Below are positions 35,840 to 45,400 of a DNA stretch of 64,000 bases, piece by piece. A program made the position numbers and the translations under genes. The notes under the pieces were generated by a model that did not search any database, was not told where the DNA came from, and was given only the letters and a program-made list of their open reading frames with translations. Position 1 is the first letter of the stretch. Each line of letters starts with the position of its first letter. The DNA is from VAZQ01 sp963785745 (GTDB lineage Bacteria; Pseudomonadota; Alphaproteobacteria; Rhizobiales; Xanthobacteraceae): the NCBI GenBank assembly GCA_963785745.1, contig CAWAWR010000021.1, forward strand, positions 496,001-560,000, given 5' to 3'.

Positions 35840-37041
35840 TTAGGCGGCCGCAACATCGCAAGACAGGCGAACGACACCAGCGCCAGGCTCGCGACCAGCC
35901 CGAGCGCAGCCGGATCGGACGCGCGTTCGGCGACGAAGGCGAGCACCAGCGGCGCGATCGCCTGCATCACCAGCCAGGGGCCTGCGATCCTCCCGATCAG
36001 CGCGCCGTAGCCGACGGGACCGAACAGCACGAGCGGGACAGCGCCGCGCGCAATGGTGATCAGGCCGTTCGCGGTGCCGAACATCACCATGAATGCGGCG
36101 GCGACCAGCGGCGACACGCCGAGCCACGCCATGAGCGCGAAGGCGAGCAGCAGCACGCCGACGGCAAACCGCGCGACCATGAGCGGATGGACGCCGCGTG
36201 CGAATGCAAGCTCGCACACCCGCGCGACGACCTGCGACGGCCCGAACAGCGCGCCGATCGTCACCACGGTCGCGGCGTCGATGCCGGCGCGTCCAAAGAT
36301 CGCCAGCAGATGCGCCGACAGGCCGGACGGCACGAAGGCATAGGCTGCAAACGCGGCCGCGACGGTGATGAAAGCCCAGCCGTGCGGCGGCAGCACGGGC
36401 GCGGGCGGTTCAGCCGGCGCCGCCACTGGCGGCGACAGTTCGGCGCGCGACCGCGGCAATGCAAATGCGTGGAGCGGCGCGGCGACGAACGCCAGGACCG
36501 CGGCATAGACGAGATACGTGCCGCGCCAGCCGGCGTGCTGAATCAGGAGATAGGTCACAGGCCAGCTCACCGTCGAAGCGAAGCCGCCGGCCAACGTGAG
36601 CACGGTGATCGGCGACCGCGCACTGGCGCCGAAGATGCGGCCGAGCGTGGCGAACGCCGGATCGTAGAGCGACGCCGCAATCGCGACACCGAGCAGCATC
36701 CAGACCGCGAGATAGGCTGCCGGATGGCCGGCATGCACCAGCGCGACCAGACCAAGCGCCGCCAGCAGCGAGCCGACCGGCATCACCCGATGGCCGCCAT
36801 GGCGGTCGATCATGCGGCCGACATAGGGAGACACGAAACCGCCGGTGAGCAGCGCCAGCGAGAAACCGGCCATCGCAAACGTCACCGACCAGCCGTGCTC
36901 CGCTGCGATCAGCGGCAGCGTGAGCACCGGCGGATAGAACAGCGTTCCCCAACAGATGATCTGGGTCACGCCGAGCACGAGGACGGCGCGCCAGGGGCCC
37001 GCGATGACGGCGTAAAGGTTCGGCATGCTTTCAGCCGTCAT
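35833..37041 (-). CDS. MFS transporter
   Basis: An intact ~400-residue major facilitator protein with about twelve membrane helices. The loop 2-3 motif reads FVSPYVGRMIDRHGGHRVMP, and the second half has GALFGPSQVVARVCELAFARG. It resembles the alphaproteobacterial carriers often annotated as monocarboxylate or oxalate-like MFS, but the substrate is unassigned. Two ATGs are possible: 37041 lies inside a repeat element, while 37026 (MPNLYAVIAGPWRAVLVLG) lies just outside it and may be the native start. The stop codon lies in a second repeat, so both gene ends touch repeats. Confidence 0.85.
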   Translation of the reverse strand: MTAESMPNLYAVIAGPWRAVLVLGVTQIICWGTLFYPPVLTLPLIAAEHGWSVTFAMAGFSLALLTGGFVSPYVGRMIDRHGGHRVMPVGSLLAALGLVALVHAGHPAAYLAVWMLLGVAIAASLYDPAFATLGRIFGASARSPITVLTLAGGFASTVSWPVTYLLIQHAGWRGTYLVYAAVLAFVAAPLHAFALPRSRAELSPPVAAPAEPPAPVLPPHGWAFITVAAAFAAYAFVPSGLSAHLLAIFGRAGIDAATVVTIGALFGPSQVVARVCELAFARGVHPLMVARFAVGVLLLAFALMAWLGVSPLVAAAFMVMFGTANGLITIARGAVPLVLFGPVGYGALIGRIAGPWLVMQAIAPLVLAFVAERASDPAALGLVASLALVSFACLAMLRPPKA

Positions 37042-37147
37042 TCCGGAAGCCGCGAAGCGGCTGTCCGGAATCCATAACCCCGGTCATCGTTGCTGAAAAC
37101 GACTTTGTGGATTCCGGGCTCCGGCCTTCGGCCGGCCCCGGAATGAC
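37037..37147. repeat. Interspersed inverted repeat, GTCATTCCGG type
   Basis: A 111-base element bounded by GTCATTCCGG and CCGGAATGAC. Inner inverted blocks CCGGAATCCATAA / TTGTGGATTCCGG form a long imperfect hairpin. It lies between the divergent-side end of the MFS gene and the lipoprotein gene, and supplies the upstream ATG of the MFS frame. Confidence 0.8.
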
Positions 37148-37157
37148 GAGACCACCG

Positions 37158-37688
37158 CTATTTCTTTTTCTTGGTCTGCGCCACGCCGCCTGCCGTCGGC
37201 GCACAGCGCACATAGATGCCGGTGCCGTAGCGACCGTCGATCTCCGGATTGGTAAACTTGAGCAGCATGACGCGGCCGTCGAAGCTGGTGATCTCACGGT
37301 CCTGCGGTCCGCCGGCAGGCTCGCCGGCCGGGCCGATGAAGTTGCGGTTGTTGGGGGCGCCCTTGAGCCGCAGCTCCTGCAACTCGGGCTGATCGGCGAG
37401 ATACATCATCACGCCGCCGCCCGGACCCTGATTGATGACCACGGCCTGGCGGCATTGGCCGCGGGCATTGGCTTCGGTACGTGCCCGATCCTCTTGCCGG
37501 TGAAAGGCCGCGTAGCCCCAGCGGCCCACGATTTCGGATGCGCGGATCGTCGCAGGCATGTCGGGCACCGCGGCCGGCTGAGCCGCGGTCTCCGGCTGCG
37601 AGCCTCCGCCACCCGTAGCGCAACCTGCCAGCGCGAGCGCGGAAACGACCGCCGCGACCGGCGGTGAGAGGCGCCAAAATGTCCCCAT
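37158..37688 (-). CDS. Putative lipoprotein of unknown function
   Basis: A 176-residue exported protein. A basic start and hydrophobic core end in the lipobox LAGC near residues 20-23, indicating acylation and outer- or inner-membrane anchoring. A Gly/Gln/Pro-rich linker follows, then a domain beginning IRASEIVGRWGYAAFHRQED, with RGQCRQAVVINQGPGGGVMMYLAD and EIDGRYGTGIYVRC. Two cysteines in the domain may pair. The C-terminus is a lysine run. It may belong to the small-protease-inhibitor-like or lipocalin-like lipoproteins, but I cannot assign it. Confidence 0.65.
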   Translation of the reverse strand: MGTFWRLSPPVAAVVSALALAGCATGGGGSQPETAAQPAAVPDMPATIRASEIVGRWGYAAFHRQEDRARTEANARGQCRQAVVINQGPGGGVMMYLADQPELQELRLKGAPNNRNFIGPAGEPAGGPQDREITSFDGRVMLLKFTNPEIDGRYGTGIYVRCAPTAGGVAQTKKKK

Positions 37689-37934
37689 AAGATGCCCCTC
37701 CTCTTCAAACTGACCGGCGGCGTGGAGGCGATCAGCGCCCGCCGGCGTTAACCTCTTGAATGACTACAGTACCACGGTTAACAGGTCGGCAACCCCCCGC
37801 TGCACGGCCAGTTCCCGATATTCAGCCCCAGATCGTGCGAACGCTAGACGCCGGGGAAGGCGGATATTAGGCGAGCCGCTGCAATCGATACGTGTTCCGC
37901 GCGCCGTTGGATGCAGGATCGCTATCCAGTTTCG

Positions 37935-38450
37935 CTACTTCGCCTTGCCCGAGACGTTGCGCGGGTCTTTCAGCGGCGGATCGACCTTGATGTTGAGGCG
38001 CTTCGCCGCCTTGGCGTCGAAGTCGGCGTCGGCGAGGAAGCCGCCCGCGTGGATGCCGTCGATGGCGCAGAGGTCGTCGACCTCGTTGACGTCGCCGGTC
38101 ACGCCCAGCGCGCCGACGATTTCGCCCGACGGATCGCGGATAAGCTGACCGCCGCCTTCCATGAACAGCGGACCATCGGCAAGCTCATGCAGGTCGCTCA
38201 TGAAGTGCGGCTTCTCACGGAACTTCTGCAGTACCTGCCGCGACGAGCGATTGAGCGACAGCGAGCCGAACGCCTTGCCATAGGCGATCTCGAAACGCAT
38301 CAGCGACGCGCCGTCCTGCTTCTGGAACGACTTCACGCGGCCGCCGGCGTCGAGCACACACGCCGCCAGCGCATAGGCCTTGCGTTTCCTGGCGGATTTG
38401 AACGTGCCCTCGATGATCTTGTTGGCCTCGGCCAGGCTAAGCGCTCGCAT
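37935..38450 (-). CDS. GlcG/HbpS family protein
   Basis: A 171-residue soluble protein of the GlcG/HbpS fold: LSLAEANKIIEGTFKSAR, the variable helix, ACVLDAGGRVKSFQKQDGA, then PLFMEGGGQLIRD and GEIVGALGVTGDVNEVDDLCA. Family members include the haem-binding HbpS and the glycolate-operon GlcG; most have no defined role but bind small molecules. It lies downstream of a class II aldolase/adducin gene on the same strand, 43 bases away, so both probably act in the same catabolic operon. Confidence 0.8.
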   Translation of the reverse strand: MRALSLAEANKIIEGTFKSARKRKAYALAACVLDAGGRVKSFQKQDGASLMRFEIAYGKAFGSLSLNRSSRQVLQKFREKPHFMSDLHELADGPLFMEGGGQLIRDPSGEIVGALGVTGDVNEVDDLCAIDGIHAGGFLADADFDAKAAKRLNIKVDPPLKDPRNVSGKAK

Positions 38451-38493
38451 GATCGTCCTTCGTCGGTGGAGTTTTCGAATTGCCGGATAGCGC

Positions 38494-39285
38494 TCAGTAG
38501 GTGCGGTCGCGCGTCAGCATATCCTTGCTCGGAATCAGCGGCTCGCTCCATTCATCCGGCAGCACGCCGTCTTTCAGGCCCTTGCGGACGTAGTAGTTCC
38601 AGAGCTTTTGGATGTGCCAGTCGCGCATTTCCATCTTCTCGATCTGCTCGATCTCGGCATCGGTCAGCGGCAACGGCTTGGTGCCGGCCTGCAGCGCCTG
38701 CATCTGCGCGGTCGCGTTCTCCTTGAAATGCACGGCGTCGATGAACAGCGCCTGCGCGGATTCCGCGACCAGGGTCAGCCCATGCGCGCGCATCAGCACC
38801 GCGTGATGCGGCCCCAGCGTCTTGGCGAGCGCCCTGCCCTGTTCCGTGGTCTTGATGTGGCTCGGATCGGGGTCGGTCGGAATGCCGCTCTTCCAGCGCG
38901 AGGCGCGCGCCCGCATCGGCACGAGCGTGACGCCCTCCATCATCGTGAAGGCGATCGCCAGTTCCATATGCGAATGCAGCACAGCCTGCACGTCCGGCCG
39001 CGCCTTGAGAATCTCGATATGGATCGGGATTTCGCTCGGCGGCTGTCCGTCGCCCTCCAGAACCTTACCGTCGAAATCGACGACCAGCATGGAGTCCGGC
39101 TCGACTTCGGCGCGCGAGTTCGAGCCGATCTGGATGACGAAGGCGTCCTGGCCGGGAATCCGGATCGAGACGTGGCCGCTGTAGTCAAGGATGCGCTCGG
39201 CGACCAGCATCCGCGTTGCCGCCGCGGCTTCCAGCGCCCGCGTGTCGTTTGCTTGCGGCGCGACGCCGGCTTTTCGCATGGCCAT
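38494..39285 (-). CDS. Class II aldolase/adducin family protein
   Basis: A 263-residue protein from the ATG at 39285, which has a GAGGA ribosome-binding site. The zinc site of class II aldolases is present: VLHSHMELAIAF and RAHGLTLVAES provide histidines, and SGHVSIRIPGQDAF matches the N-terminal substrate loop. Family members are zinc-dependent aldolases or decarboxylases acting on phosphorylated sugars or hydroxy acids. The substrate is unclear. The next gene, a GlcG-like protein, is likely co-transcribed. Longer starts would extend back into the groESL control region. Confidence 0.83.
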   Translation of the reverse strand: MAMRKAGVAPQANDTRALEAAAATRMLVAERILDYSGHVSIRIPGQDAFVIQIGSNSRAEVEPDSMLVVDFDGKVLEGDGQPPSEIPIHIEILKARPDVQAVLHSHMELAIAFTMMEGVTLVPMRARASRWKSGIPTDPDPSHIKTTEQGRALAKTLGPHHAVLMRAHGLTLVAESAQALFIDAVHFKENATAQMQALQAGTKPLPLTDAEIEQIEKMEMRDWHIQKLWNYYVRKGLKDGVLPDEWSEPLIPSKDMLTRDRTY

Positions 39286-39367
39286 TCCTCGATCTCCCGT
39301 TCGTGTTGTTTCGCTCATCCAGCATGAATCCCGCGGCAGGGAAAGCCGCCACCGGGCAACCCCTTGA

Positions 39368-39400
39368 GTCCGCCATGGGTCCGCCATGGGTCCGCCTCGG
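39368..39400. repeat. Three tandem 11-base repeats
   Basis: Units GTCCGCCATGG, GTCCGCCATGG and GTCCGCCTCGG lie head to tail just upstream of the groESL promoter and upstream of the aldolase gene. The first two are identical and the third differs by two bases. They could be an operator array or simple slippage. Confidence 0.6.
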
Positions 39401-39411
39401 ACCGGCTTTTC

Positions 39412-39441
39412 CTTGACTCGCCGCGCGGGAAAACTTATGTC
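39412..39441 (+). promoter_or_regulatory. RpoH-like promoter of groESL
   Basis: CTTGAC at 39412-39417 and CTTATGT at 39434-39440, separated by 16 bases, match the alphaproteobacterial heat-shock sigma-32 consensus (CTTGAC-N16/17-CYTATNT). The same bases also give TTGACT-N17-TATGTC for the housekeeping factor. The predicted start of transcription would lie at or just before the CIRCE element. Confidence 0.65.
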
Positions 39442-39452
39442 CGCGCAAGCCT

Positions 39453-39479
39453 TTGGCACTCGTTTACGCTGAGTGCTAA
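39453..39479 (+). promoter_or_regulatory. CIRCE operator (HrcA binding site)
   Basis: TTGGCACTC-N9-GAGTGCTAA, matching the CIRCE consensus TTAGCACTC-N9-GAGTGCTAA at all but one position. It lies between the promoter and groES, where HrcA repression acts. No hrcA gene is in this window. Confidence 0.93.
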
Positions 39480-39539
39480 GCGCCCTCAAGAACATCTTTG
39501 AATCTCAAACAGTTAAGTTGAGTCACCGCGAGGACCCCA

Positions 39540-39836
39540 ATGGCCAAGACCAAGTTTCGTCCGCTCCACGACCGCGTTGTCGTGCGCCGCATCACTGCCG
39601 AAGAGAAGACCAAAGGCGGCATCATCATTCCGGATACCGCCAAGGAGAAGCCGAGCCAGGGCGAGATCATTGCCGTCGGCCCGGGCGGCCGCGACGAAGC
39701 CGGCAAGCTGATCCCGATCGACCTGAAGACCGGCGACAAGGTGCTGTTCGGCAAGTGGTCGGGCACCGAGGTCAAGATCGACGGCGAGGAACTCCTGATC
39801 ATGAAGGAGTCCGACATCATGGGCGTGATCGCCTAG
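39540..39836 (+). CDS. groES: Co-chaperonin GroES
   Basis: A 98-residue co-chaperonin forming the heptameric lid of GroEL. It reads MAKTKFRPLHDRVVVRRITA, then the mobile loop EEKTKGGIIIPDTAKEKPSQ and the roof DLKTGDKVLFGKWSGTEVKIDGEELLIMKESDI in parts. The length is normal. It has its own CIRCE operator and a heat-shock-type promoter. A 89-base interspersed repeat separates it from groEL, longer than the usual spacing of an intact groESL operon. Confidence 0.98.
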   Translation: MAKTKFRPLHDRVVVRRITAEEKTKGGIIIPDTAKEKPSQGEIIAVGPGGRDEAGKLIPIDLKTGDKVLFGKWSGTEVKIDGEELLIMKESDIMGVIA

Positions 39837-39849
39837 CAACCCATTCGCA

Positions 39850-39938
39850 GTCATGCCCGGCCTTGTGCCGGGCATCCACGTCTTGCGTGTCTTCCATGAA
39901 GCAAAGACGTGGATGGCCGGGACAAGCCCGGCCATGAC
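39850..39938. repeat. Interspersed inverted repeat, GTCATGCCCGG type, copy 1
   Basis: An 89-base element between groES and groEL. The outer arms (GTCATGCCCGGCCTTGTGCC on one side, its near-complement ending GGCCATGAC on the other) and the inner pair ACGTCTT / AAGACGT make a long hairpin. The arms match those of the element at 56188-56272 read on the opposite strand; only the central loop differs. Confidence 0.85.
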
Positions 39939-39969
39939 GAAAATGCCGACATAACCGGAGCAAATTGAA

Positions 39970-41610
<1,641 letters not shown>

Positions 41611-41646
41611 GTTTCGTCGTTCCGTTACCTCTTCGACAACATTTTG

Positions 41647-41679
41647 AAACGGGCCGCGCAAGCGGCCCGTTTTATTTTT
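41647..41679 (+). terminator. Rho-independent terminator after groEL
   Basis: An 11-base-pair stem AAACGGGCCGC / GCGGCCCGTTT with a GCAA tetraloop followed by TTTATTTTT, starting 37 bases after the groEL stop. Confidence 0.92.
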
Positions 41680-41759
41680 CGCGCGCACCTTCGCAAACGT
41701 CGCGGGATGATCGACAATGTGGCGACGGCGGTATCATCGAACGACGTGGGGAGAGCGTG

Positions 41760-42977
41760 ATGAAACGACAGTTTGCGGCAATTGCCGCTGTGCTGGTGCT
41801 CGCGCTCGCGAGCTCGTCCGCCGGTGCGGAACAAAAAGGCCAGAAAGGCAAGGGACCGGCCGGCCCGCAGGTCCGCTACTTCGATCTCTCATCGAGCATT
41901 TTTGGCGAGCTCAACGCCGAGGCGATCCTCAAGGAAAATCGTCAAGGCACGGCGCTCACCTCCGCCGAACTCGAGGTGTGCCACCTGACCGCGCCCGGCT
42001 CCAACCGGTTTGACCGTTTTGTGGTGCCGTTGAAGGTCGAGGGCAATCGGCTCACCGGCAGCGGACAAAGCCAGGAAGGCAAGCAGGCGGTCTCGGTCAA
42101 TCTCACGCGCCGCGTCGCGGGCGGTAATTTCACCTTCGAGGGCACCGTCACCAGCGGATCCAACACCGAAAAGGTCCGCTCGACCGACAACAGCGAGATG
42201 GAGGAAGAGGAGATCGCCGATCAATTCCTGGCCGAGCCGGCGATCGAGACCGCGCCGGCCGACTTCACCGCCGCCTGGCCGCAGGCGCTGCACGTGCGGG
42301 TCGGTCGCGCCGGCCTAGTCGGATTGCTCGACGCGTTGCGCGATCAGAACGTGCGGGTGGTTTTCAACGGCTTGCAGACGTCGTGCCGAGTGCTGCGATC
42401 GGGAAACTACACCGTGCAACTCGACGTCGACGCCGAGCGCATCGGTGCGGTGCTTGCGAAGCTGAAGGCCGTGGCCGCCGTGACCGAGATCGGATTTTCA
42501 CCCAATCCGCCGAACATGCAGCGCGCCGTCCGTTTCCCGTCGGCAGGATGGCGTGACGCCGCCGGCAAGCTCGACCGCGACAAGCTCGCCGCGGCCGTCG
42601 GCGCGGCCATGGCCAAGGCGATGTCGGCCACGCTGAGTTCGACGTCCTGGGACGCGACCATGGGTGAGCTGTCCGTCGAGCTGAAACGCCCGGAGGAAAC
42701 GGTTGCCGGTCTCAAGCTCGTGCAGCTGATAACAATCTCGGCCGTGGTGGCGCCGGAATCGCTCTCGTCCACCCAGCAATCGATCCTGTGGATCGAGAGC
42801 ATCAACTCCCGCATCGCCGACGAGCGCCCCGCGCCGCGTCTGACGTTCTCACCTCCGCAGGCTGATGAAGGCGAAGGACAGGCGGAACCGGAAGGCAGCG
42901 ACGGCCTGGCGGCGGCGGTGGCGGCCGCGCTCAAAGGCGCGTCCTGGGATTCCGACAAGGATCAGTGGCGGCAGTAG
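41760..42977 (+). CDS. Exported protein of unknown function
   Basis: A 405-residue protein with a Sec signal (MKRQFAAIAAVLVLALASSSAGA). The mature part has an N-terminal beta-rich region (YFDLSSSIFGELNAEAILKE; VCHLTAPGSNRFDRFVVPL), an acidic linker (MEEEEIADQF), a middle alpha/beta region and an alanine-rich C-terminus that twice contains a similar unit around LAAAVGAAMAKAMSATLSSTSWD and LAAAVAAALKGASWDSD. The second pair suggests a short internal repeat. Cysteines at two sites may bond. I do not recognise a family. It follows groEL after a terminator and is probably independent. Confidence 0.7.
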   Translation: MKRQFAAIAAVLVLALASSSAGAEQKGQKGKGPAGPQVRYFDLSSSIFGELNAEAILKENRQGTALTSAELEVCHLTAPGSNRFDRFVVPLKVEGNRLTGSGQSQEGKQAVSVNLTRRVAGGNFTFEGTVTSGSNTEKVRSTDNSEMEEEEIADQFLAEPAIETAPADFTAAWPQALHVRVGRAGLVGLLDALRDQNVRVVFNGLQTSCRVLRSGNYTVQLDVDAERIGAVLAKLKAVAAVTEIGFSPNPPNMQRAVRFPSAGWRDAAGKLDRDKLAAAVGAAMAKAMSATLSSTSWDATMGELSVELKRPEETVAGLKLVQLITISAVVAPESLSSTQQSILWIESINSRIADERPAPRLTFSPPQADEGEGQAEPEGSDGLAAAVAAALKGASWDSDKDQWRQ

Positions 42978-43014
42978 CGCTCGCACTTCGTACGAGCGCC
43001 CGCACTCGGATGGA

Positions 43015-43410
43015 TCAATGCGTCGAGATGCGGAAGCGAAACGTCGTGGGACCCACGAATTCCACAATGTCGTTCTTCCGGCGCCACTGCGTAACCTCGA
43101 GCAGGTCCTTGGCCATTTTCTGGTCGAGCTCGATCCGCTCCGGCGTGCAGTTTTCCGGCTTCGCCGACACGAATTCGATCTTGATCTCGCTGCCGGTGAT
43201 CGTGAACTGGGCGACCGCGCTGTGGCACCACATGTCGACGCTCGCCTTGCCGTCGGGATGCACTTCGATCATCGGCACCCGCCGCGAACCCGGCAGCGGT
43301 TTGACTTCGAGCAGCATCTCCTGATCGAACGGGAAGCTTTGCGCGCTCGCCGGCGGTATCGACATCCCGAGCAGAGCCAAAGCCGCGCACAGCCGCAGGC
43401 ACAAGTTCAT
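43015..43410 (-). CDS. Small exported META/HslJ-like protein
   Basis: A ~131-residue exported protein: signal MNLCLRLCAALALLGMSIPPASA, then MLLEVKPLPGSRRVPMIEVHPDG, and a domain with one cysteine pair (VDMWCHSAVAQFTI; SAKPENCTPERI). The pattern resembles META/HslJ domains, which occur in heat-inducible and adhesion-related periplasmic proteins. An upstream ATG at 43431 would add seven residues. It lies convergent with the previous gene, 37 bases apart. Family assignment is tentative. Confidence 0.55.
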   Translation of the reverse strand: MNLCLRLCAALALLGMSIPPASAQSFPFDQEMLLEVKPLPGSRRVPMIEVHPDGKASVDMWCHSAVAQFTITGSEIKIEFVSAKPENCTPERIELDQKMAKDLLEVTQWRRKNDIVEFVGPTTFRFRISTH

Positions 43411-43451
43411 CGTTGCGGTCTCCGTTTTCATTCCTGTTCCCGTTTGAGTTC

Positions 43452-45308
43452 TTATTCCGTCAGCTCCCGCACCGCGCGGGCAGCCTGATCGATCGCCAGA
43501 TGGGCATAGGCGTCCCCGCCGGCATCGGAATTGGCGATCGCCACGCGACCGGCCGTCCGGCGCGCACGCTCCAAGGTTTTCTCATAGTCGTCGCCGTCGT
43601 AAAGCGAATTTTCCACGTAGCCGTAACCATGCGGCCAACGGTTGACGGTGATTGCGGCGATGTCACGGCCGCTTGAAAATCCGCCGGGCCCGAGCATGCG
43701 GTCGAGATCGTCGCGGATTCGCGCTTCGAATTCCGAGAACGGCATCTGCAGCAGCTTCGCCTGCCCGGTCTTGAACTGCTGGCGCGCGGTGAGGCCCTGG
43801 TTCGGCGCGCCCGCCACATGACACGAGATGCAGGCACATCGGCTCGCCCGGATCGCGCGGATGCCGGTAGCCGCCGAGGCTGACGGGAAAATCGAGCGAC
43901 ACGCTGCTGTGGAACGACATCGGCGCGGAGATGCTGTGCACCTTCAGTTCGACCCACGGCCGCCAGTTCCGCACCAGCACATTGGTGTAGACGTTCGGCG
44001 TCTTGACGTTCTGCGCCAGCGCCTCGCGCTGCGTCGCCGCAAGCTCCGGCATCAGATGCGGAATCATCATGTGGAAGCACGCCAGCACCGCGTGCCGTGC
44101 GGCCACGCGATGGACCTTGCCGTCGCGGAGATAGCCGACAAGGACCTCGCCGTCGGCGTTGCGCACGTCGATGCAGGTCGAGTTCGAGCCGGATGCGGAC
44201 ATTGGACGCCGCGCTGTCGAGCCTGCTGTAGTCGAACGGCGCCAGCACCACGTCGTCCATGGTGTTACCCGGCGCGATGCCCGGGACGAGGCCGCGCACC
44301 AGCAGCCGCGCCAGCGACGCGTTGCCGTCGGGGAAATGATAGATGTAGGGCTCGCTCCGCTCCGATCCGCCGGCGGCGGGAAGATTGAGCCCGCGAAAGC
44401 CCGGATAGCCGTGGTCGCGGACATCGGCGGCCGGCACCGCATCGCATCCCAGGCCGAAGAAGCTGTAGGTGCGGCCCTGGAAGCAGTTGGCGACCTCTTC
44501 GTTGCAACCGCAGACCTTGATCAGATAGTCGCGATAGCTGGTGGTCTTGAGCAGCGTTCGCTTTTCGTCGACCGTCCGGCCGGCGAGCGGATCGCGCGTG
44601 CCGGAATAGAGGCCGATGAGCTGCGCCTTGCTCGACCTCGGAGATCGGGAAGCCTGAGACGAACTCGATCAGCGGCTTGGCATTCGCGAGCCGCCGGCTC
44701 GTTTCGTCGCGAGGCAGGATCAGTGAATCGCCGACCGCCAGCAGGTCGCGCCCGAACGCTTCACGCGCGAAAAAAATGCCGCGCGACAGACCGAGCGACG
44801 AATAGAGGTTGCGCTCGAATGCGGTCTCGAAGCGCCGCACATCGACGCCGAGCTCGCGCAGCAATCCCCTGCCAGCGTCGCTCCACTGGGTGTTCGGCGA
44901 GTCGATCGACTGGCTGCCGCCATAGCCGATCACCAGGCGGCCATCGAGCATGAACTCGTTGCGCTTGGCGTGCCCGCCGAAATCGTCGTGATTGTCGAGG
45001 ATCAGGATGCGCGCCTGCGCTCCCCTTGCACGGCGATAAAACCAGGCGGCGGCAAGCCCGCTGATCCCGCCACCGACCACGACGAGATCGTACTGCTCCT
45101 CGGCCGGTATATTGCCCACCTGAAAGCTCGCGCGGTCGCGCACGAAGGCATGCGCCGCCTCGAACGAACCGGCATGCTGTCCGCGCAGCCCGCGCAGCAG
45201 CGGCGGGTAGCGGCCGGGCTGTGCGGCAATTTGCGCGGCCGGCGTAAGCCCCGCGGCGACGCTCAGTGCTGCGCCGTTGATGAAATCGCGCCGGGTGATT
45301 GATGACAT
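43452..45308 (-). CDS. Spermidine dehydrogenase-like FAD oxidoreductase (frame-interrupted)
   Basis: A ~620-residue flavoprotein with a twin-arginine signal (MSSITRRDFINGAALSVAAG) and an FAD Rossmann motif, DLVVVGGGISGLAAAWFYRR near residue 75. The order of blocks (IGYGGSQSIDSP; RPWVELKVHSISAPMSF; NRWPHGYGYVENSLYD; AIANSDAGGDAYAHLAIDQA) matches the spermidine dehydrogenase / NAD(P)-binding amine oxidase group. The frame shifts near 44640, 44190 and 43820, each time resuming the same protein. It would act in the periplasm on a polyamine or related amine. It diverges from the dienelactone hydrolase gene. Three indels could be errors or true decay. Confidence 0.8.
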
Positions 45309-45400
45309 GGCCGCCCAACCTTGATCACACTCAAGTCATAGGGAATATACAGGCCATCGGCTATGTTAACGTGATGGACCGATCTCCAGGGAGGACCCGA

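Noticed and set aside
35793..37147. MFS gene flanked by repeats considered as a composite transposon
   Set aside because: The two repeats belong to different families, carry no transposase, and show no target duplications.
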